From a virus, in IMG/VR virus record IMGVR_UViG_3300032307_000541, positions 1 through 47,081 of that record: a stretch of 47,081 bases of DNA; one strand, given 5' to 3'. Below are positions 29,239-37,648 of the stretch, piece after piece; within the stretch, counting starts at the first letter, position 1, and each line of letters opens with the position of its first letter. The translations under genes were made by a program, and so were the position numbers. Below the pieces are notes generated by a model. It was not told where the DNA came from. It searched no databases and worked only from the letters and a program-made list of their open reading frames with translations.

Positions 29239-30036
29239 TTAAAATTTATTTCCGCAGTGTGGGCAGAACTTAAAAGATGATTTCTTTCTTTTAGCTCCAC
29301 AATTTCCACAATAGTTTACACCTACTTCTTCTGCTGTATATTGTTTTTGTGATGTTGGTAAAATCTGCCAAACAACATTCCAAAACGAAAACTGATTGAA
29401 TGTTTTGTTTGTATGTTGGAATGTTTGTTCTGAACTATCACCCTTTTCAGTTGTACCTGTTTCTACTTTATTAGATAGATTTCTAATGTTTGGACCTTCA
29501 AATGTATTAGTGGTTAAACTAGCATTATAGAATGTGCTTGTTGATGTAGTTGCGGTACCTGATGTTAAACTATTCACACCAGTTGTAGTAAATGTTATTG
29601 GATTTCCATTAACTGTATGCGTTGAGTATGTGAAACTAGGACTTCCATAAATGGTTCTATTTGGGAATGTTGGTTTGTATTCTGAATAGAACTCAATCTC
29701 CACATATCCGTTATTTCTAATCGCATCCTGAACCTCTGTATTATTTCCATTAACTACATAGGTTGAGTATTTAAACTTGTTAGGCGAGTCCAAAAAGCGT
29801 TCTAAGAACACTCTTTCACCCCTTCTAAGAACTATACCGCCGCCGGCAATATAATCCCCATCGATTTTAATTTTTGCCAATACTACCTCTTGTGAAGGAT
29901 TGAATAGCTCAATTTCGTATTCATCTCCATCGGAGAGATATACTTGTCCATCAAATTGTTTGATTCTTTTTTTACCTTTCGTAATGAAGGCTTCTGGTCT
30001 TTTTGTAGCAGACCATGTGTTTGTAATGTTGTACAT
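29239..30036 (-). CDS. zinc-ribbon protein with beta-rich body
   Basis: A 265-residue protein. The first 130 residues hold beta-rich sequence (YEIELFNPSQEVVLAKIKIDG; GGIVLRRGERVFLERFLD), then a Thr/Asn-rich linker, and a C-terminal zinc ribbon with Cys243, Cys246, Cys258 and Cys261 (CGNCG ... CPHCG). The beta part resembles carbohydrate or virion-surface folds, but I cannot name a family. Lies at the end of the minus-strand block. Its promoter is not obvious; the only TATTTTTA-like box upstream lacks a -33 partner. Confidence 0.7.
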   Translation of the reverse strand: MYNITNTWSATKRPEAFITKGKKRIKQFDGQVYLSDGDEYEIELFNPSQEVVLAKIKIDGDYIAGGGIVLRRGERVFLERFLDSPNKFKYSTYVVNGNNTEVQDAIRNNGYVEIEFYSEYKPTFPNRTIYGSPSFTYSTHTVNGNPITFTTTGVNSLTSGTATTSTSTFYNASLTTNTFEGPNIRNLSNKVETGTTEKGDSSEQTFQHTNKTFNQFSFWNVVWQILPTSQKQYTAEEVGVNYCGNCGAKRKKSSFKFCPHCGNKF

Positions 30037-30266
30037 AATTGTCTTGTTTTTGTTTGTTTATTTAAGCCTTTATTCGTTGAGGGTTTTATTTTCAACTCGA
30101 ATGTTTCTAAGAACACTAAAGGATTAACCACAAGGTTTCGTATATAAATATGTATTAAAAATAAAATTGTATTATTTAAAGAACCTTTTTTGACATATTA
30201 GGAAAATACAATTTTTATTGGTTTTTTACAATTCGGGCGTATATTTATATTAAAATAATATAATAT
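30037..30266. other. 230-bp A/T-rich spacer between divergent genes
   Basis: Separates the minus-strand zinc-ribbon gene from the small plus-strand gene at 30267. ATTG at 30217-30220 and TATATTTA at 30240-30247 (19-nt spacing) form a weak plus-strand promoter. No other signal seen. Confidence 0.4.
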
Positions 30267-30392
30267 ATGATAAACTTACTTATAGCCCTTACATTAATGT
30301 GTAGCTCTTTAGGAGCAGTAATTTCTAAAACAACAAAGGAGTATGGATTCCGCAAACACAGAGAACATACTGAACCATTAAAGTTGGATTAA
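30267..30392 (+). CDS. 41-residue peptide with hydrophobic N-terminus
   Basis: MINLLIALTLMCSSLGAVIS is a short hydrophobic stretch (signal-like or anchor), then a polar tail (YGFRKHREHTEPL). Plus-strand gene in the minus-strand block, convergent with and overlapping by 15 nt the P-loop gene. Weak promoter in front; low-moderate support. Confidence 0.4.
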   Translation: MINLLIALTLMCSSLGAVISKTTKEYGFRKHREHTEPLKLD

Positions 30393-30926
30393 CTTAATAA
30401 TATTGTTGACAGTATCATCATCCACCATAACTTCGATATAAGGGATGTTATGGGCATCTAATGAGGATTGTATCAGATTATCCAATTCAATTGATTCAGC
30501 CAAACTCTGATACCTTTCAGCATCATTATGTTCACCTTCTGTATTTCTTTTTAGGATGATATTGAGATTATCGTATTGATTGAATATGGATAGAACCATA
30601 TCATCAAATTCCTTTCCGTATAATTTAGCAGGATATGTATCTGAATTATTGTAGTAATTTTTATAAACCAAACTCAATAGTATTGGTGAATCAACAATTA
30701 TGTATTTTACTTTACCATACGATTTAGCTATCCCTCTATGTTGATTAGCTACCACATATAATTGGTCACCAATCGCTTCTTTATTCTTATCCCATGCCAA
30801 CACATTAGGAAACTCATAAGGAGCATCACAACTAATATGTTTCTTCTTAAGTTTATATGTTAAGCCGGCAGCGATAGAAGATTTTCCAATGCCAGGTCCA
30901 CCAAATAGATTTATAATTTTACTCAT
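30378..30926 (-). CDS. P-loop NTPase (kinase-like)
   Basis: A 182-residue protein. GGPGIGKSS at 9-17 is the Walker A loop; VKYIIVDSPILL is the likely Walker B strand. Size and order resemble the AAA_28/NadR-kinase-like group and P-loop nucleotide kinases of phages. The minus frame is open back to 31019, but that part includes the promoter, so ATG 30926 is used. Nucleoside, NMN or other small-molecule kinase activity is possible; substrate unknown. The C terminus overlaps a tiny plus-strand gene. Confidence 0.72.
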   Translation of the reverse strand: MSKIINLFGGPGIGKSSIAAGLTYKLKKKHISCDAPYEFPNVLAWDKNKEAIGDQLYVVANQHRGIAKSYGKVKYIIVDSPILLSLVYKNYYNNSDTYPAKLYGKEFDDMVLSIFNQYDNLNIILKRNTEGEHNDAERYQSLAESIELDNLIQSSLDAHNIPYIEVMVDDDTVNNIIKLIQL

Positions 30927-30930
30927 AACA

Positions 30931-30961
30931 CAAAGGTACGAAAATTTTATTAAAAGGCAAA
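30931..30961 (-). promoter_or_regulatory. minus-strand promoter of the P-loop gene
   Basis: On the minus strand, TTTG (30961-30958) and TACCTTTG (30938-30931) with 19-nt spacing; ATG at 30926 follows within 5 nt, so the mRNA is almost leaderless or starts close to the ATG. It lies against the receptor terminator. Confidence 0.65.
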
Positions 30962-30963
30962 AT

Positions 30964-30991
30964 AAAAGGGGAGTTTTTATTCTCCCCTTTT
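30964..30991 (-). terminator. terminator of the TonB-receptor gene
   Basis: AAAAGGGGAG (30964-30973) and CTCCCCTTTT (30982-30991), a 10-bp perfect stem with 8-nt loop; on the minus strand it ends TTTTATT. It starts 5 nt beyond the receptor stop (30997). Confidence 0.85.
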
Positions 30992-30996
30992 TATTA

Positions 30997-33900
30997 TTAG
31001 TTAAAGATGTATCTAACACCTAACTGAATTTGGTAACGAGAACCAAATCCTACGTTATCTCTAAATGAATCAGTATAAGGAACTTTATTTCTTCCATCCA
31101 AATAAGGGAATGAGAAGATTGGAGTTTTACCATCAGCATCCAATTTAACGAAGTTAAGTGGAGTCATAGTTGTTGGGATTTTTTGGATACCTAACTCACT
31201 ACTGATTAAGTTAGTGAAGTTATAGATATCAGCAGTAAATCTCAATGTATGTTTTGAATCTTTATATTTGATATAGAAATCTTGCGTAAAGTTCAAATCC
31301 ATTCTATGAACCCAAGGTAATATCAATGCTTGCCTTTCAGCAAACTGACCTCTACGAGAGTTTAAGTAAGGATTGCCTGAAATGAAAGCATCTAATTGAT
31401 TCCACAATTCTGCTTGTGTTCTTGTATCAGCTACACCACCTACTGCAGCTGCGTTAGTTAATTTGATTTGAGATGCATCTTTAGGAACGAAGATTAAATC
31501 GTTACCATTGAAACCATCGTTATTCAAATCACCTGCGTATGTGTATGATAGAGAAGATTGTGGAGCGTTAGGAGAAGCTTCATACAATAATGCGAATGAA
31601 GTTCTTGTGTTCTTAATAAATTCTTTACCATAATTCATACTAGCAATAATTCTATGAGGTAAGTAGTTGTTTGAAAAACCTGCCTCAAAGTTGTTAGGAT
31701 TGGTAGATGTTGGTCTAGCTCCCCACATTGTAAATGCAGTTGAACCATTGATTGTAGCATCTTTTGCAGTTTGACGAGTATAAGAAGCGTTTACACCTAA
31801 GTTCTTAAATTGTCTTTGTACTTGCAATGTTCCGAATAATACATAACCAATGTTTGCATTAGTCATATAAATTGCGTTACCAATGTTTGGATTAGCTGCT
31901 GTTTGAGCTGCACCAGTTGCATCGTAAACTGAACGTTTAGCGAAACGAGTTCTACCATCACTTAATGTAATGTTACCTGTTGATGGTAATACTACGTTTT
32001 GGAATACGGTAGCGTTAATGTTCTTAATGTAAGTTCCTTCCGCAGTTACTGTCCATCCCAATACTTTCTTATCAACTGCTAATGTAGATTTCCAAACTTG
32101 CGGAAATTTATAATTAGGGTCAGTTACGTTAAGAGAATATGATTTAGATAAACCTGGCGTTGGAGTAGGTCTATAAGCGTTAATATCAGGTGAGAACATA
32201 TATCCAGTTCCGTTTGTAATAGAACCAAACAATGCCATACCACTATTAGATGCCTGATTTGAAATCCATACGAATGGAGGAGGGCCTTGGAATAACCCAG
32301 TACCACCTCTGATTTGTAAAGTTTCATCATCAAACACATCATAGTTGAAACCAATTCTAGGAGAAATTTGTAATGAAGCTTTAGGTGCTAAACCTGTGTT
32401 CAAACGTACTCCATTATAGAATTTAGATAAAGTATCAACTACGGGATTGTAAAGGAAGTTATCAGCGAAAGAAACATAATCTGCTCTAACACCATAAGTA
32501 ATAGTTAAATTATCTTTTACTCTGAATTTATCCTGAGCGAATAAACTTAATTCAGTATTTTTAGGTCCAACTAATGGGAAACCACCACTTAGAGAATATG
32601 ATAAATCATATAATGCTGCTGGTTTAGTTCCAGCTGCCGAAGCGTAGAAATCAGCCAAACTATTGAAACGATATGCACCTGCGAATGAAGGTGAAAAACC
32701 ATTTGAATATTGTTTGAATGAGTTTTGTGTTCCGAATGTAAATTCGTGCTTACCTTTGTATAAGTTGAAAATGTTATTCAATTGAACTACATCGGTATTC
32801 AATACGTTACCATAAGTAAATCTTTCAAAACCAAAAGTTGTATAAGGTAAACCATTACCATCTAAGATATCCACTTGAGGGAAATCACCACTACTTAATG
32901 AACTTCTGAAATCTCTTAATTGGGTATATCCAATTTGTAATTTATTAGAAGCGTTGTTAGAGAAACGAGTATTCAATTCTCCAATTACGATATCGGCATT
33001 GTTATTAATTACATAACCACTACCAAAGAACGGCATTGCAGTTGGACCTGGTCTTCTACCATTTGATGAGTTGATTGAACCACTATTAGAAGCTGGGATA
33101 TCTGCTGAAGAACGTAACATTGTATATTTCAATGAGAACGAATTCTTATCATTAATAGTCCAATCAATCTTAGATGTTAATCTTTGTGATTTAGAACCAT
33201 ATTGATATCCTTGATACGCACCCGGATCGTAATTGTATTTATCAATTAAGAACTTTCTCAATGCATCTAATTCTGATGTTCTTGCTTGAGATACGTTAAT
33301 ACCATTTGGAGTATTAGTACCATCCGCTGCTACCCATTGGGTACCAGGTTCCATTCTACTTTCTTGCTCACCATTTACGAAGAAGAACAATTTGTTTTTA
33401 ATGATTGCTCCACCTGCTGTAAAACCTTTTAAGTCATAAGTGAAATCCTGTTTAGGTTGTGTAATTTCACCAACTTTATAACCCTGTAAATCTTTATTCT
33501 TAATGAATTGATATACAGAACCGAATGCTTGATTCTTACCACTACGAGTCACAGTGTTAATAGAACCGCCAGCGAACCCACCATACTTAACATCAAATGG
33601 TGAAACGTTTACTTGGATTTGCTCAATCGCATCTAAGGAAATTGGTTGAGCTCCTGTTTGTCCACCTAATGTACCATCACCCAATCCGAATGAGTTATTG
33701 AAGTTCGCACCATCTAAGGTAACGTTATTCAATTGAGAACTCATACCACCAAATGATAAGTTGTTTTGAGAAGGAACTAATTTAACTAAGTCTTTCCAAC
33801 TACGATTCACGTTTGGTACAGTCTCAATCAATTTTCTATTGATGATTTCCTGTGAACCATTACGGCTTGAGTTAAATACATTACTTTGTCTTGATGTTAC

Positions 33901-34257
33901 CACAACTTCATTTAATGTGGTAGCCGCTTCAACTAAAGTAAAGTTAGCTTTGTAAGTTTGTCCTAACAATAAAGTAATATCACTTTGTGTTTCAGTTTTG
34001 AATCCCACAAATGATACCGTTACTACATAAGGTCCTCCAATTTTAAGGTTTGGTAGGTTGTATCTTCCATCCATACGAGTAGTTGTACCATACTTCGTAC
34101 CAGTTGGTTGATGCACAGCTACTACGGTTGCTCCCGGAATAGACTGTTTACCATCCAAAACAATTCCTTGAATTTCAGATGTAGTCTCCTGCGCGTACGC
34201 CCCAAATGATAGAAGTGTTACCACCATCAAAAGGAGAAATTTTCCGATTTTTTTCAT
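30997..34257 (-). CDS. Oar-like TonB-dependent outer-membrane receptor
   Basis: A complete 1086-residue receptor. Signal peptide 1-22 (cleavage after AYA), CarboxypepD_reg-like domain about 27-108 (IQGIVLDGKQSIPGATVV; MDGRYNLPNLKIGGPYVV), TonB-box-like LNEVVVTSRQ at 115-124, plug about 130-240 (LNNVTLDGANF), then the long 22-strand barrel, ending LGVRYIFN with a C-terminal aromatic residue. This is the Oar/SusC-related architecture of Bacteroidetes importers or adhesion proteins; ligand unknown. No frameshift or internal stop is seen. It is flanked by phage-type genes and driven by a promoter of the local type. Host origin is likely; a role in receptor swapping, uptake or superinfection exclusion is inferred. 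Confidence 0.92.
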   Translation of the reverse strand: MKKIGKFLLLMVVTLLSFGAYAQETTSEIQGIVLDGKQSIPGATVVAVHQPTGTKYGTTTRMDGRYNLPNLKIGGPYVVTVSFVGFKTETQSDITLLLGQTYKANFTLVEAATTLNEVVVTSRQSNVFNSSRNGSQEIINRKLIETVPNVNRSWKDLVKLVPSQNNLSFGGMSSQLNNVTLDGANFNNSFGLGDGTLGGQTGAQPISLDAIEQIQVNVSPFDVKYGGFAGGSINTVTRSGKNQAFGSVYQFIKNKDLQGYKVGEITQPKQDFTYDLKGFTAGGAIIKNKLFFFVNGEQESRMEPGTQWVAADGTNTPNGINVSQARTSELDALRKFLIDKYNYDPGAYQGYQYGSKSQRLTSKIDWTINDKNSFSLKYTMLRSSADIPASNSGSINSSNGRRPGPTAMPFFGSGYVINNNADIVIGELNTRFSNNASNKLQIGYTQLRDFRSSLSSGDFPQVDILDGNGLPYTTFGFERFTYGNVLNTDVVQLNNIFNLYKGKHEFTFGTQNSFKQYSNGFSPSFAGAYRFNSLADFYASAAGTKPAALYDLSYSLSGGFPLVGPKNTELSLFAQDKFRVKDNLTITYGVRADYVSFADNFLYNPVVDTLSKFYNGVRLNTGLAPKASLQISPRIGFNYDVFDDETLQIRGGTGLFQGPPPFVWISNQASNSGMALFGSITNGTGYMFSPDINAYRPTPTPGLSKSYSLNVTDPNYKFPQVWKSTLAVDKKVLGWTVTAEGTYIKNINATVFQNVVLPSTGNITLSDGRTRFAKRSVYDATGAAQTAANPNIGNAIYMTNANIGYVLFGTLQVQRQFKNLGVNASYTRQTAKDATINGSTAFTMWGARPTSTNPNNFEAGFSNNYLPHRIIASMNYGKEFIKNTRTSFALLYEASPNAPQSSLSYTYAGDLNNDGFNGNDLIFVPKDASQIKLTNAAAVGGVADTRTQAELWNQLDAFISGNPYLNSRRGQFAERQALILPWVHRMDLNFTQDFYIKYKDSKHTLRFTADIYNFTNLISSELGIQKIPTTMTPLNFVKLDADGKTPIFSFPYLDGRNKVPYTDSFRDNVGFGSRYQIQLGVRYIFN

Positions 34258-34454
34258 GTTTGTTTGTTTTTGTTTTAATTGTAACTTGTTAAAAATAAAA
34301 AAGGGTAAGAAGATTACTCTCCTACACCCTTAGTTTGCCCAGCCGCTTCCCTTACAAAACGGGCTGAAGTATTTGTATATAGATATGTATATTTATTCAT
34401 AAGCTTGGTAACGATTTTCAGTTAATAACTATTATGCTATTAACAAAAGTTTTA
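34258..34454 (-). promoter_or_regulatory. leader of the TonB-receptor gene with candidate attenuator
   Basis: About 190 nt between the minus-strand promoter and the ATG. On the RNA, GGGTGTAGGAGA (34329-34318) pairs with TCTTCTTACCC (34313-34303), 11 bp with two G-U and one bulge, GUAA loop, and runs into TTTTTTATTTTT (34302-34291): an intrinsic terminator before the start codon. Upstream, CAGCCCG and CGGCTG within 34340-34366 can form a second hairpin. The pair resembles an attenuator or riboswitch platform; no known aptamer was recognised. Confidence 0.6.
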
Positions 34455-34486
34455 CAAATATACGAAAAATATTTTACATTACCAAA
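34455..34486 (-). promoter_or_regulatory. minus-strand promoter of the TonB-receptor gene
   Basis: On the minus strand TTTG (34486-34483), 20 nt, TATATTTG (34462-34455). The spacing equals that of the plus-strand promoters. Confidence 0.82.
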
Positions 34487-34614
34487 CGATTTGATAATAA
34501 CTTATTGTAATTCAATGATTTATACGAAAAAATGGAAAAAATAGCTAAAAATTCGAAAAAAATCGAAAAATTTGATAACTTGTTGATAATCAATAAGATA
34601 AATTTGCTAAAAAA
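34487..34614. other. A/T-rich divergent spacer
   Basis: Part of a 410-bp gene-free stretch (34258-34667) between the receptor and the next plus-strand gene. It holds GAAAAAATGGAAAAAATAG-like A-tracts and repeated TCGAAAAA, and one dyad repeat. No other signal recognised. Confidence 0.4.
34577..34597. repeat. dyad repeat
   Basis: AACTTGTTGATAATCAATAAG, matching the dyad core TTGAT-A-ATCAA, 18 nt before the promoter at 34615. Confidence 0.6.
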
Positions 34615-34646
34615 TTTGGAAAATTCGAAAATTTTGCGTATCTTTA
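34615..34646 (+). promoter_or_regulatory. Bacteroidetes-type promoter
   Basis: TTTG 34615-34618, 20 nt, TATCTTTA 34639-34646, followed by ACTATGTAA as at other early-looking units. Confidence 0.8.
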
Positions 34647-34667
34647 CTATGTAAAGAAATTAAGATT

Positions 34668-34826
34668 ATGAAAAATTATAGATTATCCCTAAAACGTACC
34701 GAAATGGTGAATTCTGGGGCTTATGATGGTAGATTTCGTGAGAAAATTGTAGTAGATAAGAAGAAAAAAGTGAGTAAAGAGTTTGCTCGTAAGAAATATT
34801 CGTTCAATTTATTAAAAAATCAATAA
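34668..34826 (+). CDS. 52-residue basic protein
   Basis: MKNYRLSLKRTEMV start and KKKKVSKEFARKKYSFNLLK end; very basic. ATG at the standard distance after the promoter. The next gene begins 12 nt on, after AACCCCTTT. No family recognised. Confidence 0.55.
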   Translation: MKNYRLSLKRTEMVNSGAYDGRFREKIVVDKKKKVSKEFARKKYSFNLLKNQ

Positions 34827-34838
34827 AACCCCTTTAGT

Positions 34839-35186
34839 ATGAGAGTAATGACACAAAAATCATTAGATTATCTTAAAAACAACCCTAAAGTTGCCGAATT
34901 TTTAACAAAAGTAAACGCCGAAAGAGCTGAATACTACAAAAATATGGCTTCTATGAAAGATAAAACCGATTTAACATTGGAAGTTGGTAACAAATTCCTT
35001 CGTTTATGGGATGGTTCATCTTGTTGGGGATTTATCAGTAGAGTTGATGGTGATTTAAAAGGTTCACCTATCAAAAAAGGTGATTTACTAAAAGCTGCTA
35101 GTTGGAAAGCTCCAGCAAAGCACGCTAGAGGTAATATAACCGATGGTACTGCTCGTTATGGAGTGTACGGACCGGAATATTTATAA
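34839..35186 (+). CDS. conserved phage hypothetical protein
   Basis: A 115-residue protein. FLRLWDGSSCWGFISRVDG, KKGDLLKAASWKAPAKHARG and YGVYGPEYL are highly conserved in a small phage family of unknown function. An N-terminal helix precedes. Probably a DNA-metabolism accessory protein given its position before the helicase, but that is only context. Confidence 0.72.
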   Translation: MRVMTQKSLDYLKNNPKVAEFLTKVNAERAEYYKNMASMKDKTDLTLEVGNKFLRLWDGSSCWGFISRVDGDLKGSPIKKGDLLKAASWKAPAKHARGNITDGTARYGVYGPEYL

Positions 35187-35192
35187 AAATTA

Positions 35193-36569
35193 ATGAAATT
35201 AAGACCTAACCAAATAGAACCGGTAGAAAAAGGGGTAGCCTTCTTTAATCAAAAGAAAGCTAGCCCTTCTATCATTGTTGCGCCTACCGCTTTTGGTAAA
35301 AGTATTGTTATTGCAGAAATTGCACATAGATTGGGTGAAAAATTATTGGTTATTCAACCATCCAAAGAATTATTAGAACAAAATTACAATAAATTTATTA
35401 ATTTAGGGGGAACTGCTTCAATTTACTCCGCAGCAATGGGTGAAAAGGAGATTGGTGATGTTACATACGCCACAATTGGTTCTATTGTTAATATAGCCCA
35501 TAAATTTCATACATTAGGTATCAAAAAAGTGATTATTGATGAGTGTGATAGATTTCCAAGAGAGCCGGATGGTATGTTAAGGAGATTTCTTACAGCTGCT
35601 AAGATAACTCATGTATTGGGATTAACCGCAACTCCATTAAAATTACAAACTAACATAGATGAGTATTTCAAACCATTCTCAAAATTGGTTATGCTCACAT
35701 CTAAGAGTAAAAAAGGTAATTATTTCAAAGATATCATTCATGTTGCTCAAATTAAGGAAATGTGTGATATGGGATTCTGGTCACCATTACAATATGAATC
35801 ATACGATTTCGATACTGGAGCATTAGTTTACAATTCCACAAATGCGGAATTTACCGATGATAGTATTAAGAAGGCTTATAAACAGCAAGATATTGGTGGT
35901 AAGATTATTAAGAGAATATCTGAATTAACGGATAGAAAATCAATATTAGTGGCAGTTCCATCTATTGAAGAAGCAAAGGAGCTTTCCACTCGTTTACCAA
36001 GCTGCGAAGCCGTATTTAGTGGTATGCCTGATAGTGAGCGTGATAGAATCATTGAAGATTTTAAAGCATTACGATTACGAATAGTAGTTCAGGTTACTAT
36101 TCTTTCAGTAGGATTTGACCACCCGCAGTTAGATTGTATTATAACCGGCCGCCCTACCGCATCTTTGAGTTGGTGGTATCAGTTTGTAGGTAGAGTAACT
36201 CGTATCCATCCTGACAAAGCCAATGGGCTTGTAGTAGATTTTGTTGGTAGTGTACCTAAGTTCGGAAAGGTGGAGGATTTATATTTTGAATATGAAGAAC
36301 CACTTTGGAAATTATATGGAGAAGGTCAAAAGTTATTAACAGGCATTCCATTACATGAAATTGGGTTACATAAACAAAATCAACCATCACCGCATGATAT
36401 AGCCGCTCAAGGGCCTGTGGTTAAGATGACATTCGGAAAATATAAAGATACTGAAATTCGTAAGATTCCGATTTGGTATCGTAAATGGATGTTGGAAAAT
36501 ATTAAATGGAATCCGTTCAACAAACACATTCAGCAAGAATTACTACGTCTTAAGGAAATCGGTATTTAG
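35193..36569 (+). CDS. SF2 helicase with DUF3820-like C-terminal tail
   Basis: A 458-residue superfamily 2 helicase. PTAFGKS (31-37, Walker A), DECD (116-119, Walker B), TATP (145-148, motif III) and VGRVTR (332-337, motif VI) cover both RecA-like lobes. After about residue 405 a 50-residue tail KMTFGKYKDTEIRKIPIWYR-KWML matches the DUF3820/exonuclease X-type C-terminal module. It should unwind or remodel DNA or RNA using ATP, perhaps like T4 UvsW. Starts 6 nt after the preceding gene. Confidence 0.88.
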   Translation: MKLRPNQIEPVEKGVAFFNQKKASPSIIVAPTAFGKSIVIAEIAHRLGEKLLVIQPSKELLEQNYNKFINLGGTASIYSAAMGEKEIGDVTYATIGSIVNIAHKFHTLGIKKVIIDECDRFPREPDGMLRRFLTAAKITHVLGLTATPLKLQTNIDEYFKPFSKLVMLTSKSKKGNYFKDIIHVAQIKEMCDMGFWSPLQYESYDFDTGALVYNSTNAEFTDDSIKKAYKQQDIGGKIIKRISELTDRKSILVAVPSIEEAKELSTRLPSCEAVFSGMPDSERDRIIEDFKALRLRIVVQVTILSVGFDHPQLDCIITGRPTASLSWWYQFVGRVTRIHPDKANGLVVDFVGSVPKFGKVEDLYFEYEEPLWKLYGEGQKLLTGIPLHEIGLHKQNQPSPHDIAAQGPVVKMTFGKYKDTEIRKIPIWYRKWMLENIKWNPFNKHIQQELLRLKEIGI

Positions 36570-36589
36570 GTTACCTAATATTTATTAGT

Positions 36590-36838
36590 ATGTGGAATAA
36601 AGTAAAATACTATGTACTAAGATATTGGGTAGCTGTATCCTTCTTATTACTTGCTTTTTACTTTTACGAACCAACGCAATCAATAACACATTGTTCACCA
36701 AACACATTAAGTAGTGATACTCCTAAAACCTTTTTGGGTTTGGGTGAAATGACTTTGATGTGGATATTAATGGCAATAGCTCATAGTGCTAATGCCTGTT
36801 ATTGTGATATAAAATCTCTTTTAAAGAAAAATAAATAA
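36590..36838 (+). CDS. two-span membrane protein
   Basis: An 82-residue protein with predicted spans at about 11-24 (YWVAVSFLLLAFYFY) and 53-68 (MTLMWILMAIAHSA). The loop is Ser/Thr/Pro-rich with a Cys, and a Cys follows the second span. No family recognised. Follows the helicase by 20 nt. Confidence 0.55.
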   Translation: MWNKVKYYVLRYWVAVSFLLLAFYFYEPTQSITHCSPNTLSSDTPKTFLGLGEMTLMWILMAIAHSANACYCDIKSLLKKNK

Positions 36839-36840
36839 AA

Positions 36841-37074
36841 ATGGCTTACTATATACACAAACAATTAATTCCCGTAGATAGGAATTTAGGTGACCCTAAT
36901 TGGAGTAAAAGACAAATATGGGTTTTAAAATTAAATGCAGAAGATACAATCGATTCATTCGAAACGATAGAAGAAGCTCAAGTAAAAGTAGGAACTTTAA
37001 TAAATGAAGACCCGAGTGGTAGAATTTATAAAGTAGTTGTAAAAAATGAGAATGGAACTTTTTCAGACATATAG
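36841..37074 (+). CDS. hypothetical protein
   Basis: A 77-residue alpha/beta protein (YIHKQLIPVDR; TIEEAQVKVGTLINEDPSG; IYKVVVKNENGTF), like a small ferredoxin-type fold. ATG 2 nt after the upstream stop. No family recognised. Confidence 0.55.
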   Translation: MAYYIHKQLIPVDRNLGDPNWSKRQIWVLKLNAEDTIDSFETIEEAQVKVGTLINEDPSGRIYKVVVKNENGTFSDI

Positions 37075-37222
37075 TCCAAGTTTCCTGGTAATTGTCTAAG
37101 TCTTTATTAATACTGTCCTTTTAGTCCCAGTGTCCAAGTGTCATAAATATATATACTGGAAATATGCCAAACGTAAAGTTTTTTTCAATTATTTTTAAAA
37201 AAAAGAAATATACATGAAATCC

Positions 37223-37254
37223 TTTGGATATGTGAAAAATTATTCGTATATTTG
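37223..37254 (+). promoter_or_regulatory. Bacteroidetes-type promoter
   Basis: TTTG 37223-37226, 20 nt, TATATTTG 37247-37254; no TCAGG. The preceding 150 bp is A/T-rich spacer with no gene. Confidence 0.82.
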
Positions 37255-37276
37255 TGAAACGAATAAAACTACATAT

Positions 37277-37648
37277 ATGAAAGAAGAAGTATCAATCGGT
37301 GAAATAATGCAGGAAAACGCAGTTGATTATTGTGAAAGAGTATATCCACACACTACTGAAGAATTTAAAAAGATTCAAGCTGAAATGTACATTACCTTTT
37401 GTAAGAAACAAAGAAACTACGGACCAGGTAACATTTCGGTTGGTACTTCATTAGAAACAAAAGAGGATGTTAAACTATCCTTAACTGGATTGTGGTTTAG
37501 AATTAACGATAAGGTGCAGCGATTAAAGCAATTAGTAGTATTAGGGCAGCCCGATGAAGTAGGTGAATCCATTCAAGACACTTATGAAGATTTATCAGTA
37601 TATGGTATTATAGCTCAGATTGTTCAAAGAGGTAAATGGGCTAAATAA
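37277..37648 (+). CDS. DUF1599 (Nmad1)-like protein
   Basis: A 123-residue protein. ATG 37277 is used because upstream codons overlap the promoter. CKKQRNYGPGNIS, the KLSLTGLWFRINDKVQRLKQL segment and DTYEDLSVYGIIAQI match the order of DUF1599, also called nucleotide modification associated domain 1, found beside enzymes of modified-base metabolism in phages. It shares a TAATG junction with the dCMP deaminase gene, supporting a nucleotide-pool role. Confidence 0.75.
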   Translation: MKEEVSIGEIMQENAVDYCERVYPHTTEEFKKIQAEMYITFCKKQRNYGPGNISVGTSLETKEDVKLSLTGLWFRINDKVQRLKQLVVLGQPDEVGESIQDTYEDLSVYGIIAQIVQRGKWAK

